DNA of 64,000 nucleotides from Myxococcaceae bacterium (GCA_004297725.1 SCUS01000071.1:186001-250000); one strand, 5' to 3'. Numbered from the stretch's first letter, positions 17,215-27,943 are shown. Notes: generated by a model not told the origin, from the letters alone. A program made the numbers and translations.

Positions 17215-18486
17215 TCAGGCGGCGGGCGCGGCGGTGGGGGTCTCCGCGGGGGTCTCGATGGGGGCGAAGAGGTTGGCGGGCGCGGCGCGCTCGGCGGTCT
17301 TGCGGCGGTAGAGGTAGAGCGGCACGCAGACGGCGATCGAGACGAGGGCGATGAACTGCGAGGTGGAGAGGTTGCCCACGGTGCCGCGCTCGGCGTCGTC
17401 GCGGATGACCTCGAGGAGCCCCCGGCCGATGCCGTAGACGATCCAGAAGGTGATGAAGATCTGGCCCTCCCACTGGCGGCGGCGCCACATGAAGAGGAGC
17501 GTCGCGAAGATGCAGAGGCCGAGCAGCGACTCGTAGAGCTGCGTCGGGTGCACGGGCACCGAGTGCTCGGTGGTGGGGGCGATGTGGCAGAGCCCGTCGG
17601 CGGTGTTGAAGAGGCCGTGGTAGGCGCGCTCGCAGACGTCGCGGGTCGCGCGGAACCCGAGGCGCACGTGCTGCTGCCAGGCGGGGGCGCCGTGCCCGTC
17701 GTGCCAGTGGGGGAAGGTGCCGAGGAACTTCAGCCACCCGGGCGCGCGGGGCGGCAGCGGCTCGCCGAAGTCGCAGCCGTACATGTAGCAGCCAAGGCGG
17801 GTGATCATGAGCCCGGAGCCGAGCGCGGGCACCGCGGCGTCGGCCCACTTCCAGAGCGAGAAGCCGTTGCGGTAGAGGTAGATCGCGCTGCCCAGCAGGC
17901 CGCCGAGGAAGCCGCCGTAGGCCACGAGCCCGCCGGAGCGGAGCTGGAGGATCTGCAGCGGCGAGGAGAACTCGTCGAGGTTGGTGAGGAAGTAGAGCAC
18001 CCGCGCGCCGACGACGGCCATGAAGGCCGTGAAGACGTAGCAGTCGGCCATCTTGTCGCGGGGGAGGCCCTGCCGGTCGGTGAGCCCGAGCACGACGTAC
18101 CAGCCGACCACCAGCGAGAGGCCGAGCATCACGCCGTACGAGTAGATGGGCAGCGACTCCCAGACGCCCTTCCAGATGGGGCCGCGGGCGAAGCCCTTGA
18201 GGACCTGGATGGCCTTCTCGCCGTTGGAGCCGTGGAGGCCGAGCGGGGCGGCGTAGGCGAAGACGCCGATGCCGATGGCGATGGAGAGCAGCGCGTTGGC
18301 GGGCGAGTCGGCGATGGGCCCCTTGTCGGCGGCCGCGCCCTTCGCGTCACCTTCCGCGGGCTTCTTCGCTGGAGCGGAGCCGCTGCGGTTGACGTTGACG
18401 ACGATGGAGTAGAGCCCCCACAGGATGAGGGCGGGGACGATGAACTTGAACGCCCACCCTGGGACCGTGATCATGACCGGATGCAT
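17215..18486 (-). CDS. Lgt-family membrane protein, noncanonical, with N-terminal extension
   Basis: Predicted multi-helix membrane protein of 423 residues, against about 290 for Lgt. The first 115 residues hold one helix, a Lys/Ala-rich loop and a second helix; the Lgt-like core follows. Recognisable family pieces are S-G-G-L-V-A-Y-G-G-F-L-G-G, T-R-L-G-C-Y-M-Y-G-C-D-F-G-E, V-H-P-T-Q-L-Y-E-S and Y-G-I-G-R-G-L-L-E-V-I-R. In Escherichia coli Lgt the first piece is S-F-H-G-G with essential His103; here it is Tyr. The R-L-G-N-F-I-N-G-E signature has become R-L-G-C-Y-M-Y-G-C. A 70-residue loop rich in His and Trp is inserted before H-P-T-Q. It may transfer something other than diacylglycerol, or not be a transferase. 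It follows tlpA by 66 bp. Confidence 0.7.
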   Translation of the reverse strand: MHPVMITVPGWAFKFIVPALILWGLYSIVVNVNRSGSAPAKKPAEGDAKGAAADKGPIADSPANALLSIAIGIGVFAYAAPLGLHGSNGEKAIQVLKGFARGPIWKGVWESLPIYSYGVMLGLSLVVGWYVVLGLTDRQGLPRDKMADCYVFTAFMAVVGARVLYFLTNLDEFSSPLQILQLRSGGLVAYGGFLGGLLGSAIYLYRNGFSLWKWADAAVPALGSGLMITRLGCYMYGCDFGEPLPPRAPGWLKFLGTFPHWHDGHGAPAWQQHVRLGFRATRDVCERAYHGLFNTADGLCHIAPTTEHSVPVHPTQLYESLLGLCIFATLLFMWRRRQWEGQIFITFWIVYGIGRGLLEVIRDDAERGTVGNLSTSQFIALVSIAVCVPLYLYRRKTAERAAPANLFAPIETPAETPTAAPAA

Positions 18487-18494
18487 GGGGCAGC

Positions 18495-18523
18495 GGTGTA
18501 GAAGGGCCTCCGCGTGGGGTCAA
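18495..18523 (-). promoter_or_regulatory. Possible internal promoter before the Lgt-like gene
   Basis: Minus-strand TTGACC (18523 to 18518), 17-bp spacer, TACACC (18500 to 18495). A transcript would begin about at the ATG 18486, so the in-frame ATG at 18474 may be the true start, or the message may be nearly leaderless. Confidence 0.35.
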
Positions 18524-18552
18524 GCACCGGCGCCCGAAGGCGCCACGCCCGA

Positions 18553-19128
18553 TCAGAACGAGCGGACGAAGGAGAGCAGCGCGGGGTTGGTCCACTCGAG
18601 CGTGCGGTCGAAGCGGGCGCGAATCACGCCGCGGGGGTCGATGATCCACGTCTCGGGGAAGAGCCTGGTGCCGTAGCGCCGCTCGACCACGCTGCGGTCG
18701 GGGTCGAAGAGGATCGGCGCGCGCATCGACGGCGCGATGAGCGGGGCGATGCTCTCCCAGTCGGGGTCGACGGTGACCAGCACCAGCGCGAGCTCGGGGG
18801 AGCCCTGCACCAGCTCGTCGAAGGCGGGCAGCGACTCCGCCAGCTCCTCGATGCAGGGGGGGCACTCCTTCGACCAGAAGTGCAGCACCACCGTGCGGCC
18901 GCGCAGGGAGCTCAGGCGCACGGAGCGCCCCTCCCGGTCGCGGAGGTTGAAGTCCGGCGCGACGCGGTCGTCGCCGACGTAGTCGGGGCGGAGCGCGGTG
19001 ATGAGGGCCGTGGAGCGGCGGTGCTCGCCGTCGAGGGCCGCGGCGCCGAAGCCCACTGCCGCCGCGAGGGCCGCGACGACGAAGAGACCAGTGGCGACCA
19101 GGATGCTGGGGTTGCGGGGAGCGGTCAT
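18553..19128 (-). CDS. TlpA/ResA-type membrane-anchored thioredoxin
   Basis: Predicted protein of 191 residues with one N-terminal membrane anchor (about 8-32) and a periplasmic thioredoxin fold. The redox site is C89-P-P-C92 in F-W-S-K-E-C-P-P-C, preceded by A-P-D-F-N-L-R-D-R-E-G, the typical entry strand of the AhpC/TSA-Redoxin group. The cis-Pro region reads L-F-P-E-T-W-I-I-D-P-R-G. Members reduce disulfides in the periplasm, for example of cytochrome c apoproteins or of metal-loading factors; no such partner is adjacent. Its start overlaps the stop of the glutaredoxin gene as ATGA, so both are made together. Confidence 0.88.
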   Translation of the reverse strand: MTAPRNPSILVATGLFVVAALAAAVGFGAAALDGEHRRSTALITALRPDYVGDDRVAPDFNLRDREGRSVRLSSLRGRTVVLHFWSKECPPCIEELAESLPAFDELVQGSPELALVLVTVDPDWESIAPLIAPSMRAPILFDPDRSVVERRYGTRLFPETWIIDPRGVIRARFDRTLEWTNPALLSFVRSF

Positions 19129-19382
19129 GGTTCCTGCGTTTCGTCCCGGCGGAGGCGCGCCAGGAGGGCGTCCGCGGTGAGTCGATACTTGAACGCCGTG
19201 CGACCGCCGACGGCGATGACCGGCACGTCGTTGGTGTAGCGGGCCCGCAGCGCAGGCTCCTGATCGATGTCCACCACGGCGAGCTCGAAGGGGTGCTCGG
19301 CCCGCACGGCGTCGAGCACCGCCTTCGCGTCATCGCAGAGGTGGCAGCCGAGCCGGGTGTAGAGCGTGACCGTGGGGATCAA
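19125..19382 (-). CDS. Glutaredoxin-family protein
   Basis: Predicted 85-residue protein of the short glutaredoxin-like (DUF836/NrdH-like) type. It begins with V-T-L-Y-T-R-L-G-C13-H-L-C16, continues with V-V-D-I-D-Q-E-P, and has T-N-D-V-P-V-I as the cis-Pro loop. No signal peptide is present, so it acts in the cytosol, unlike its neighbour TlpA. A possible promoter lies directly upstream. Together with TlpA it forms a two-gene redox pair on both sides of the membrane; a functional link is inference. Confidence 0.85.
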   Translation of the reverse strand: MIPTVTLYTRLGCHLCDDAKAVLDAVRAEHPFELAVVDIDQEPALRARYTNDVPVIAVGGRTAFKYRLTADALLARLRRDETQEP

Positions 19383-19398
19383 TGGCTTGCTCGCGGAG

Positions 19399-19428
19399 GC
19401 GGTAGCACCGTGCCGCGAGCGGGGTCAA
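19399..19428 (-). promoter_or_regulatory. Possible promoter for the glutaredoxin-tlpA pair
   Basis: Minus-strand TTGACC (19428 to 19423), 18-bp spacer, TACCGC (19404 to 19399) preceded by TGC, an extended -10 arrangement. The ATG at 19382 would leave a leader of only about 10 nt. Confidence 0.35.
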
Positions 19429-19475
19429 CCGCGTGCAGCCGATGTCCCGGGGATTCGTGGCGGCGTTTCACCCTG

Positions 19476-20009
19476 TCAGGTGCGCCCGGTCACCGGGCGG
19501 ATGGGCGGGGCCGGCGGGACCAGCGTCTCGCCCCGCTCCAGCGGCGCGATGCGCACGGTCTTCGTGCCCAGCACGAAGGTCATCAGCCCCCGGTCGTCGG
19601 TGTCGACGTGCTCCAGGAACTTGAACGACGGCTGCCGGTCGAAGCGCGCGAGCAGCTTGCCCCCGCGGACGTGGGCGTACACCACCCCGTCGGGGTCGAC
19701 CTGCACGGTGCTCAGGTCGAGGGCCTCGGTGCTGTCGTCCGAGAGCTCCACCTCGACGCGCATCGAGGGGTCGGTCTCCAGCCGCACCGAGCGCACCACC
19801 AGCGGCGTGTGATCGACGGTGACGAAGCACCAGTCGAGCGCGTTGCGCATCACGTAGCGGCCGTTGTCGTCGAGGTCGATCCAGCGGGCGAGGGTGCGCG
19901 CGAGGCCCGGGTGCAGCACCCGCTCGCCCTCGTGCCAGATGTGCCCGTCTCGGTCGACGCGGATCCTGCTCTCCCGGCTCAGCTTGAACGGCAAGGCCTC
20001 GTCGCTCAT
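19476..20009 (-). CDS. DUF1285-family protein
   Basis: Predicted soluble protein of 177 residues. It matches the DUF1285 layout: I-R-V-D-R-D-G-H-I-W-H-E-G-E-R-V near the start, L-A-R-W-I-D-L-D-D-N-G-R-Y-V-M in the middle and V-T-V-D-H-T-P-L-V-V-R-S-V after it. Structures known for this family are two small beta-rich domains; the biochemical role is unknown. The ATG at 20009 overlaps the stop of the FmdE-like gene as ATGA, so it is translated with it. The longer open frame upstream is the shadow of that gene. Confidence 0.8.
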   Translation of the reverse strand: MSDEALPFKLSRESRIRVDRDGHIWHEGERVLHPGLARTLARWIDLDDNGRYVMRNALDWCFVTVDHTPLVVRSVRLETDPSMRVEVELSDDSTEALDLSTVQVDPDGVVYAHVRGGKLLARFDRQPSFKFLEHVDTDDRGLMTFVLGTKTVRIAPLERGETLVPPAPPIRPVTGRT

Positions 20010-20533
20010 GGGCTCTCCCTTCCTCGATCGGACACGACCTCGAAGATCTCCTCGTCGCGGAGCCCCAGCACCGTCCGCCCCGCCGCCCCGAGGCCCGGCA
20101 TCGGGACGTCGCGAAACCTCGCCAGGAACCCTTCGGTCAGCCGTAGCACCAGCGTTCGCCCGCTGCGACGGTCGCGCACCTGCGTGCGGGTCGCCCCGTC
20201 GGTGGCGTCCACCCGTCGGAGGTTGAGCCGCCCGACGCTGGCCCCGGTCGACGCCGCGACGCCGTCGGCGATGCAGCTGTACTGCACCTCCGCGGGCGAG
20301 GTGTGCTCGACCTCCACGTCGAAGCTCCCCCGCTGGATCGAGAACTCCGAGAGCGCCCGCTCTCCCATGCGGTAGCCCGCCACCGCGAAGGGCCCGGCGC
20401 CTCCGTGGATCGCCGCCACCCGGGCGAGGGCCACCTCCTCGGCGCTGCGCCCCGGCGCCGCCGTGGTGGCCGTGGCCGCGCACCCCGCCAGCAGCGCGCA
20501 CGCGACCATCGCGAAACCTCTCACAGAGCCCAT
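20006..20533 (-). CDS. FmdE-like lipoprotein
   Basis: Predicted lipoprotein of 175 residues; lipobox L-A-G-C (Cys18). The mature part resembles the FmdE fold: I-H-G-G-A-G-P-F-A-V-A-G-Y-R-M-G early, and E-V-Q-Y-S-C-I-A-D-G-V-A-A-S-T-G-A-S-V-G-R-L-N-L in the middle. In FmdE the first motif normally has a Cys (C-P-G) that helps bind metal; here it is G-P-F, so metal binding may differ. Despite the name, FmdE-like proteins occur far from methanogenesis and are often of unknown role. It overlaps the kynureninase-like gene by 13 bp and the DUF1285 gene by 4 bp, the middle of a tight cassette. Confidence 0.7.
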   Translation of the reverse strand: MGSVRGFAMVACALLAGCAATATTAAPGRSAEEVALARVAAIHGGAGPFAVAGYRMGERALSEFSIQRGSFDVEVEHTSPAEVQYSCIADGVAASTGASVGRLNLRRVDATDGATRTQVRDRRSGRTLVLRLTEGFLARFRDVPMPGLGAAGRTVLGLRDEEIFEVVSDRGRESP

Positions 20534-21672
20534 GGCTTCAGCGCCTCCATCGCCCGATCGATCTCCTCGTCCGTGGTGTACGGCGCCGGACCCAGCCGCA
20601 CGAGCTCTCCCCGCGAGTCGACGTGTATCCCCTGCGCCGCGAGCCCGGCCGTGGCGGCGCACGCATCGCGCACCCGGAGGGACACGAAGCCCCCGCGCCG
20701 ATCGTCGCCCCGCGGCGTGGCGACGTCGAGGCCCAGCGCGTCGGCCCGGGCGATGATTCGCCCGGTCTGCCGAAGCGAGAGCGCTCGAAGCGCGGCGGGG
20801 TGAAGCCCCTGGGCGGTGAAGAAGCGCGCGACGGCCCGGGCGCGGTAGTGGCTCACCGGGTCGTAGGTGGCGCCGGCGAAGCGGTCGGCGCCGTCGCGGC
20901 CGTAGAGCACGGGCGCGTCGGTGCGGCGGTCGGCGAGGTGGGCGAAGTCGGCGAACCACCCGGTCAGCACGGGGCGCAGGTCGCACCCTGCGGGCACGCC
21001 GAGGAAGCACACCCCTTCGCCCCACTGGGCGTACTTGTACCCGCCGCCGAGCACGAACACGTCGTCGCCGATCGCCGCCCGGTCGAAGGGGACGGCGACG
21101 AAGTGGTGGTAGGCGTCGATGAGCAGCGGCACCGAGCGCGCGCGGCAGCGGGCGGCGAGCTCGCCGAGGCCGGGCACCAGGCTCGAGGTCTCGAAGAGCA
21201 CCGAGGAGCAGAGCACGGCGGCGGTGTCGTCGGTCACCGCGGCGGCGAGGCGCTCGGCGAGGGTGTCGACCGGCGACGGGTCGACGAGGGTCACGCGCAC
21301 GCCCTCCTCCGCGAGCCTCCGTAGCTGACGGTGCAGCGTGTGGAACTCCCCGGCCGTGCTCACCAGGTGCCGCCGCGTCGTCAGCGGCAGCGCGCTCAGG
21401 AAGCGGGTCACCAGGGCGTGGGTGTTGGCGTCGAGGGCGTAGTCCCGCGGGCGCCCTCCCAGCGCGGAGGCGAGGGCGGCGCGCACCTCGTCGGCGACGG
21501 CGAACGCGGCGCCCCACTTGTCGTCGACGTGGAGGGCGGCGTCGTCGAAGCACTCCAGCAGCGCGGCGCGCGCGACGTCGGGCCAGGCCTGATGCGAGTG
21601 CCCCGTGAGGAGCACCCGATCGGGTCGGAGGAAGGCGGTGTAGTGGGAGCGGAGGGTTGCGCTGTCGATCAT
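20521..21672 (-). CDS. Kynureninase-like PLP enzyme (aminotransferase class V)
   Basis: Predicted cytosolic PLP enzyme of 383 residues. Fold-type I features are L-T-G-H-S-H-Q-A-W-P at the N-terminus, L-I-D-A-Y-H-H-F-V-A-V-P-F (the Asp that pairs with the PLP ring nitrogen and the following His) and G-G-G-Y-K-Y-A-Q-W-G-E-G with the Schiff-base lysine. This arrangement is like kynureninase, which cleaves kynurenine to anthranilate and alanine, and like other class V aminotransferases and desulfurases. No other kynurenine-pathway gene (tdo, kmo or haao type) is in the window, so the substrate is open. It follows the unknown 667-residue gene by 19 bp. Confidence 0.8.
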   Translation of the reverse strand: MIDSATLRSHYTAFLRPDRVLLTGHSHQAWPDVARAALLECFDDAALHVDDKWGAAFAVADEVRAALASALGGRPRDYALDANTHALVTRFLSALPLTTRRHLVSTAGEFHTLHRQLRRLAEEGVRVTLVDPSPVDTLAERLAAAVTDDTAAVLCSSVLFETSSLVPGLGELAARCRARSVPLLIDAYHHFVAVPFDRAAIGDDVFVLGGGYKYAQWGEGVCFLGVPAGCDLRPVLTGWFADFAHLADRRTDAPVLYGRDGADRFAGATYDPVSHYRARAVARFFTAQGLHPAALRALSLRQTGRIIARADALGLDVATPRGDDRRGGFVSLRVRDACAATAGLAAQGIHVDSRGELVRLGPAPYTTDEEIDRAMEALKPWAL

Positions 21673-21691
21673 CGAAGCGCGAGGGAGGGTA

Positions 21692-23695
21692 TCACCGACC
21701 GCGCGGGGCCTGGGCCTGAGCCTGGGGGCCCTGCTGCGGACCCTGTCCCGGAGGGGCGGGGTTGAGGTTGACGAAGCGGCCCACCGGGGCGGCCGTGAGG
21801 GAGACGTCCCAGGAGAGGTCGAAGGGCGGCTTCACGTCGGCGGGGAGGCCGTCCATCGCGGCGCCCATGTCGAGCACCTGCTCCAGCCGGTCGTCGTCGA
21901 AGCCCGGCTCGTGGAGGCAGATCACGTTGGGCGTGGTCACCACGGCGGAGACCTCGTCGCCGCGCAGCGGCTTGCCGCAGGCGCCGTGCAGGGCGCTGAT
22001 GAGGTGGTCGTTGATCACCACGCTCGCCACCAGCGGACCGAAGGCCAGCAGCGCGCGCTTCTGGTTCTTGTCCTCGTGCATGGAGACGTCGACGGCGAAG
22101 ATGCTGTTGGGGAGCTCCTCGGCGAGGCGGCGGTCGAAGATGTCGCCCTTGAGCCCGGCGCCCTCCAGCTCTTCCTGCGTGGGGATGCGCACGTGCCGGT
22201 CGTCGGAGATGACCGCGACGAGGAGCGCGTCGTTCCACTGCTCGATGATCTTCGGGCTCTTGCCCTGGGTGGCCTGCTTGAACTGCTCGACCACGCGGGC
22301 CGGGAAGATGCGGGCGCAGACCCAGGCCTTGTCGCCGCAGGGGCACCACCGGGTGGGGTCGAGGTTCTTCGGCAGCTCGTCGCACGCGAAGCGGATCTCG
22401 CGCTTGAAGTCCTTGCTCCCCGGCGGCATCCGGAAGGGCATGTCCATGAGGTTGAGCGCGCGCCCGAGGGTGCCGTCGGCCCGCTTCGGGATGAGCTGCG
22501 TGCCCTGGGCCTGGAAGGTGATCTCCGGCCGCTCGGCGCGCACCGCGTCGGCGAAGCGCTTCACCTCGGTGATGCGGGCCATCGTCTCGCCCACCGCCGC
22601 CGCCGTCGTCTCCCCGAGGAACCACCCCAGGTGCGCCGCGCCCAGCGCCACGATCGGCACCTCCATCGGCCAGAGCAGCTCGCCCGCGGTGGCCACCAGC
22701 ACCATGCCGTCGTTCTGCTCCTGCCACCCGAGGCCCACGCGCTCCATCTGCCCCTGGAGCAGCTTGCGCGTCGCCGACTGGTCCATCACCACGCCCGCGC
22801 GCAGCTCGCCCTTCTGGATCGCCTCGGAGTGCTCGTAGGCCCACTGCGGGAAGGCCGGGCCCTGCGGCATCGGGGCCATCTGCGGCAGCATCGCCAGCGG
22901 GAAGGCCGCCTTCTGCTTGTCGTCGCCCACGAGGTCCTTCACGCGCTGCTCGAGGCCCGCGTCCTCCTTGGGGCCGGCCCAGATCCAGTACCCGGGCTCC
23001 ACCTCCTTGATGACCTCCTCGCCCTTGGCGGCCGCGTCGAGCGCGATCTTCCAGGTCTTGGCGAGGGTGAGCGGCCGGCCGAAGGTCTTCTCGATGGTCT
23101 CGTCGTCGACGGTGTCCGACACCTCCGTCTCCGCCCCGTCGAGCGGCGCGCGCAGCAGCCGCGTGCGGATCACCACGCCGTCGGTGAACGGCACGCCGCC
23201 GTCGCCGCCGGAGAGGGCCTCGACCACCAGCTCGGCGCCCGATCCCGGCATGGCCTTGATGAAGCGCACGCCGCAGACGCGCCGCGGGGTCGCGCCCTCG
23301 ACGCTGACCATCTCGCCGGTGCGGGGGTCGGGCTGCGGGGGCATGATCTTCGCGCCGCAGACGCAGAGGCCCTTCCAGTTGGGGGGCTGCCCGACGGTCT
23401 TCGAGGGCTCCGAGGGGTCTTCCGCCGCGGGGAGCGGAGGCGGGTTCTTGAACAGCTCCTCGACGAACTTCGTGAGCTCCTTCGCGCCGCGGTAGCGCGG
23501 CTGGCCCTGCGGACCGGCGTACGGCGGGTCAGGAAACCCGAGGATCGTCGCGCCCAGGTGCCCGCAGTTGGGGCAGGCGCCGACCACGTGCGCGGTGTCG
23601 ATGGGGAGCGGCGCGCCGCGGGTGATCTGGGTGCGCTGCCCGCGGCTCTGGTCGAGCGCGCGGCGGATCGCAGAGGCGTCAACGGTCTCGGTCAT
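21692..23695 (-). CDS. Unknown 667-residue Cys-motif protein
   Basis: The gene heads a minus-strand cassette and encodes 667 residues with no signal peptide or membrane helix. No family is recognised. Visible features are C41-P-N-C44-G near the N-terminus, L-C-V-C-G at about 110 and W-C-P-C-G-D-K-A-W-V-C at about 450, which could make zinc sites; an acidic middle; and a C-terminal tail of Pro/Gly/Gln. The stretch around 565-600, K-R-A-L-L-A-F-G-P-L-V-A-S-V-V-I-N, looks like a buried alpha/beta core. Codon use is like the neighbours. The following genes, kynureninase-like, FmdE-like and DUF1285, are so close that a shared transcript is likely. It shares a 140-bp divergent region with the kinase at 23836. 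Confidence 0.75.
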   Translation of the reverse strand: MTETVDASAIRRALDQSRGQRTQITRGAPLPIDTAHVVGACPNCGHLGATILGFPDPPYAGPQGQPRYRGAKELTKFVEELFKNPPPLPAAEDPSEPSKTVGQPPNWKGLCVCGAKIMPPQPDPRTGEMVSVEGATPRRVCGVRFIKAMPGSGAELVVEALSGGDGGVPFTDGVVIRTRLLRAPLDGAETEVSDTVDDETIEKTFGRPLTLAKTWKIALDAAAKGEEVIKEVEPGYWIWAGPKEDAGLEQRVKDLVGDDKQKAAFPLAMLPQMAPMPQGPAFPQWAYEHSEAIQKGELRAGVVMDQSATRKLLQGQMERVGLGWQEQNDGMVLVATAGELLWPMEVPIVALGAAHLGWFLGETTAAAVGETMARITEVKRFADAVRAERPEITFQAQGTQLIPKRADGTLGRALNLMDMPFRMPPGSKDFKREIRFACDELPKNLDPTRWCPCGDKAWVCARIFPARVVEQFKQATQGKSPKIIEQWNDALLVAVISDDRHVRIPTQEELEGAGLKGDIFDRRLAEELPNSIFAVDVSMHEDKNQKRALLAFGPLVASVVINDHLISALHGACGKPLRGDEVSAVVTTPNVICLHEPGFDDDRLEQVLDMGAAMDGLPADVKPPFDLSWDVSLTAAPVGRFVNLNPAPPGQGPQQGPQAQAQAPRGR

Positions 23696-23835
23696 CGATG
23701 AATCTCCATCCCTTGGCTGGATAAGTGGGCGGCGGAAGATAGACGCATTCCCAGGTCGAAACCATAGCCCTCGCGCGCCCCCTGCCGCCTCGTGCGGCTC
23801 GCTCGGGGCCCCCTCCGTCGACTACGATCCCGCGC

Positions 23836-25443
<1,608 letters not shown>

Positions 25444-25469
25444 GCCCGACGGCCACTGACCATGGATGC

Positions 25470-27593
25470 CTACTCGCGGAGCACGCGACGCAGCGTCTCC
25501 AGCAGCGAGGCCGCGTCTCCGACCGGCGCCTCGCAGGTGGTCCCCCGGCACACGTAGGCCCTCGGGGCGCCCCCTTCGCCGGACGAGCGACCCATCACCA
25601 GCTCACGGTCGACCCCCATGGCGACGGCGGCCTCCTCGTCGGGGGCGCACACCAGCAGCCGATGCGGGAGGAAGACCGAGCGCGCCGCGGCGAGCAGCGC
25701 CCGGGTGTCGTCGCGCGAAGGATCTCCCAGCACGATCACCTCGACGCTCCCCCGGGTGGCGCGATCGACCGCTCGGAGCACCGATCCCATGCCCATGGGG
25801 TTGTCCGTCGCGGAGGCGGCGTAGAGGGTGAGCGCCCGGTCGGCGGCGGCGCGGTAGCCCTCCTCGCCGGTGAGCTCGGCCACGCGGAGGAGCGCCTCGA
25901 GGCAGAGCCCGACGCCGCCCGGGTAGGCGTGGTCGAAGGCGTCCCGGGAGCGGTAGAGCACCACCTCGGCGTCGGCCGGGGTGAAGCAGAGGGCGCCGGT
26001 CTCGGCGTCGACGAAGCGGGCGAGCACCGCGTCGAGGAGCGCGCGGGCGAGGGCGAGCGCGTCGGGGTCGAAGGTCGCCTCGAAGACGTCGACGGCGGCG
26101 TTGGCGAGGGCGCCGTGGTCGTCGAGGAAGCCGGTGCCGTAGGCCTCGCCGTCCTTGATGGCGTGGGCGAGGGCGCCGTCGGTGAGCGCCCGGTCGCGCC
26201 AGGCGTAGAGCCCGTCGCGGGCCACGGCGACGGCGTCGGGCTCGTCGAGCGTGGCGCCGAGGTGGGCGAGGGCGCCGAGGAGCAGGCCGTTCCATGAGGC
26301 GAGGCACTTGTCGTCGCGCATCGGGTGGGGGCGGCGCTCCCGGGCGGCGAGCAGCTTCGGGCGCACCCGTTCGATCACCGCGGCGACCTCGGAAGGAGGG
26401 CGGCCCAGCGAGGCGGCGACCTGCTCCATCGGTCGAGGGGTCCAGAGCACCGAGCGGCCGTGCTCGAAGTTGCCCTCCCGGCTCACGTCGTAGGCGGCGC
26501 AGAACACCTCCGCGTCGGCGGGGCCCGCGACGGCCTCGATCTCCGCGGCGGTCCACACGAAGAACCGGCCCTCCTCGCCTTCGCTGTCGGCGTCCTGCGC
26601 GGAGTAGAAGATCCCGTCGGGGGAGCGCATCTCTCGCAGCAGGTACTCGCGCGTGTCCTTCGCGATGGAGAGCAGCGCCTCCCGTCGGGTCTCGTCGCCC
26701 TGCTGCGCTCGCACCAGGCCCGCGGCGTCGACCGCGAGGCGGAGCAGCTGCGCGTTGTCGTACAGCATCTTCTCGAAGTGGGGCACCTTCCACTCGCCGT
26801 CCGTCGAGTAGCGGGCGAAGCCTCCGCCGAGGTGGTCCCAGATGCCGCCCTCGCGCATGCGCTGGAGGGTGAGCAGCGTGGCGTCGGCGCAGCGCGCCCC
26901 GAGGCCGCCGACGTCGATCGCCGCGCCCACGAGCAGCAGGTCGTGGGTCATGGTGTTGGGAAACTTGGGCGCCCGGCCGAAGCCGCCGTACTGCGGGTCG
27001 ACCCGAGGGAGCACCCGCCCGAGCGCTCGCTCCAGCGCGTTGGGGGCGACGGCTCCGGCGGACGGGTCCTGGCGGCCGACGCGGGAGAGGGCGCCGGCGA
27101 GCTCGGCGGCCTGCGCGGCGACGTCGTCTCGGCGGGCGGTCCAGGCGTCGAGGATGGCGGCGAGCACGTCGCGAAACGACGGCATCCCGTAGCGGGCCTG
27201 GTCGGGGAAATAGGTCCCGCCGTAGAACGGCCGCCGCTCGGGCGTGAGGAACATCGACAGCGGCCAGCCGCCGCCCCGCTGCGACACCACCTGGTGGGCG
27301 AGCTGATAGACCTGATCGACGTCCGGGCGCTCCTCGCGGTCGACCTTGATGGACACGAAGCGCTCGTTGAGCAGCGCGGCGGTGGCCTCGTCCTCGAAGC
27401 TCTCGCGCTCCATCACGTGGCACCAGTGGCAGGCGCTGTAGCCGATGGAGAGGAAGACCGGCTTGTCTTCCGCGAGGGCGCGCGCGAAGGCGGCGTCGCC
27501 CCAGGGCTCCCAGGCCACCGGGTTGTGCGCGTGCTGCAGCAGGTAGGGGGAGCGCTCGTGGATCAGTGCGTTGGGCTTGCGCGAGGTGTCCAT
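25470..27593 (-). CDS. Thioredoxin-domain protein of the YyaL/SSP411 family (DUF255)
   Basis: Predicted protein of 707 residues, the usual size. The N-terminal thioredoxin-like DUF255 domain begins [19 protein letters not shown] and has the redox motif C55-H-W-C58-H-V-M, then [10 protein letters not shown]. The rest is an (alpha/alpha)6-barrel like that of N-acylglucosamine epimerases and glycosyl hydrolases ([25 protein letters not shown]). The family is found from bacteria to man (SPATA20); its reaction is not settled. It is monocistronic as far as can be seen. Confidence 0.93.
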   Translation of the reverse strand: MDTSRKPNALIHERSPYLLQHAHNPVAWEPWGDAAFARALAEDKPVFLSIGYSACHWCHVMERESFEDEATAALLNERFVSIKVDREERPDVDQVYQLAHQVVSQRGGGWPLSMFLTPERRPFYGGTYFPDQARYGMPSFRDVLAAILDAWTARRDDVAAQAAELAGALSRVGRQDPSAGAVAPNALERALGRVLPRVDPQYGGFGRAPKFPNTMTHDLLLVGAAIDVGGLGARCADATLLTLQRMREGGIWDHLGGGFARYSTDGEWKVPHFEKMLYDNAQLLRLAVDAAGLVRAQQGDETRREALLSIAKDTREYLLREMRSPDGIFYSAQDADSEGEEGRFFVWTAAEIEAVAGPADAEVFCAAYDVSREGNFEHGRSVLWTPRPMEQVAASLGRPPSEVAAVIERVRPKLLAARERRPHPMRDDKCLASWNGLLLGALAHLGATLDEPDAVAVARDGLYAWRDRALTDGALAHAIKDGEAYGTGFLDDHGALANAAVDVFEATFDPDALALARALLDAVLARFVDAETGALCFTPADAEVVLYRSRDAFDHAYPGGVGLCLEALLRVAELTGEEGYRAAADRALTLYAASATDNPMGMGSVLRAVDRATRGSVEVIVLGDPSRDDTRALLAAARSVFLPHRLLVCAPDEEAAVAMGVDRELVMGRSSGEGGAPRAYVCRGTTCEAPVGDAASLLETLRRVLRE

Positions 27594-27652
27594 CGGCGGC
27601 CGTTGTCAGGCCGTCGGCAGGAGAGCGCAAGCCGCTGCGTGGGCGACCGACC

Positions 27653-27874
27653 TCAGCCGTTGGACCAGACCACCTCTTCGACCTCGAAGCCCGCGCGCTC
27701 GACGGACTGTCGCAGCGCGGCCTCGGTCACCAGGGCGTCGTCGACGGTGAGCCTCGCCTCGCCGACCTCGACCTGCAGGTCGCTCACTCCCGGCACGCGC
27801 TCCAGCACGCGCTTCACCGACACCACGCAGCCGCCGCACGTCATGCCATCGATCACCATCGTCGCGCTTCGCAT
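27653..27874 (-). CDS. Heavy-metal-associated (HMA) domain protein, CopZ-like
   Basis: Predicted 73-residue protein consisting of one HMA domain. The metal loop is G-M-T-C13-G-G-C16, followed by V-V-S-V-K-R-V-L and the typical G-V-S-D-L-Q-V-E-V-G-E-A strand. Such single domains are copper chaperones or metal carriers delivering Cu(I) to P-type ATPases, though no such ATPase gene is adjacent. The start at 27874 is the first ATG before the domain; the longer frame upstream is not protein-like. It is divergent from the DCC-family gene at 27944. Confidence 0.85.
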   Translation of the reverse strand: MRSATMVIDGMTCGGCVVSVKRVLERVPGVSDLQVEVGEARLTVDDALVTEAALRQSVERAGFEVEEVVWSNG

Positions 27875-27943
27875 ACCCGATGAGGTAGCGCCATCCGGGG
27901 TCGCCGACCAGAGGCGCGTCGCGCTACCTTTCGGGCGCCACCC

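Noticed and set aside
20521..21672. A kynurenine-degradation cluster
   Set aside because: Only the kynureninase-like enzyme is present; no dioxygenase, formamidase or hydroxylase gene is in the window.
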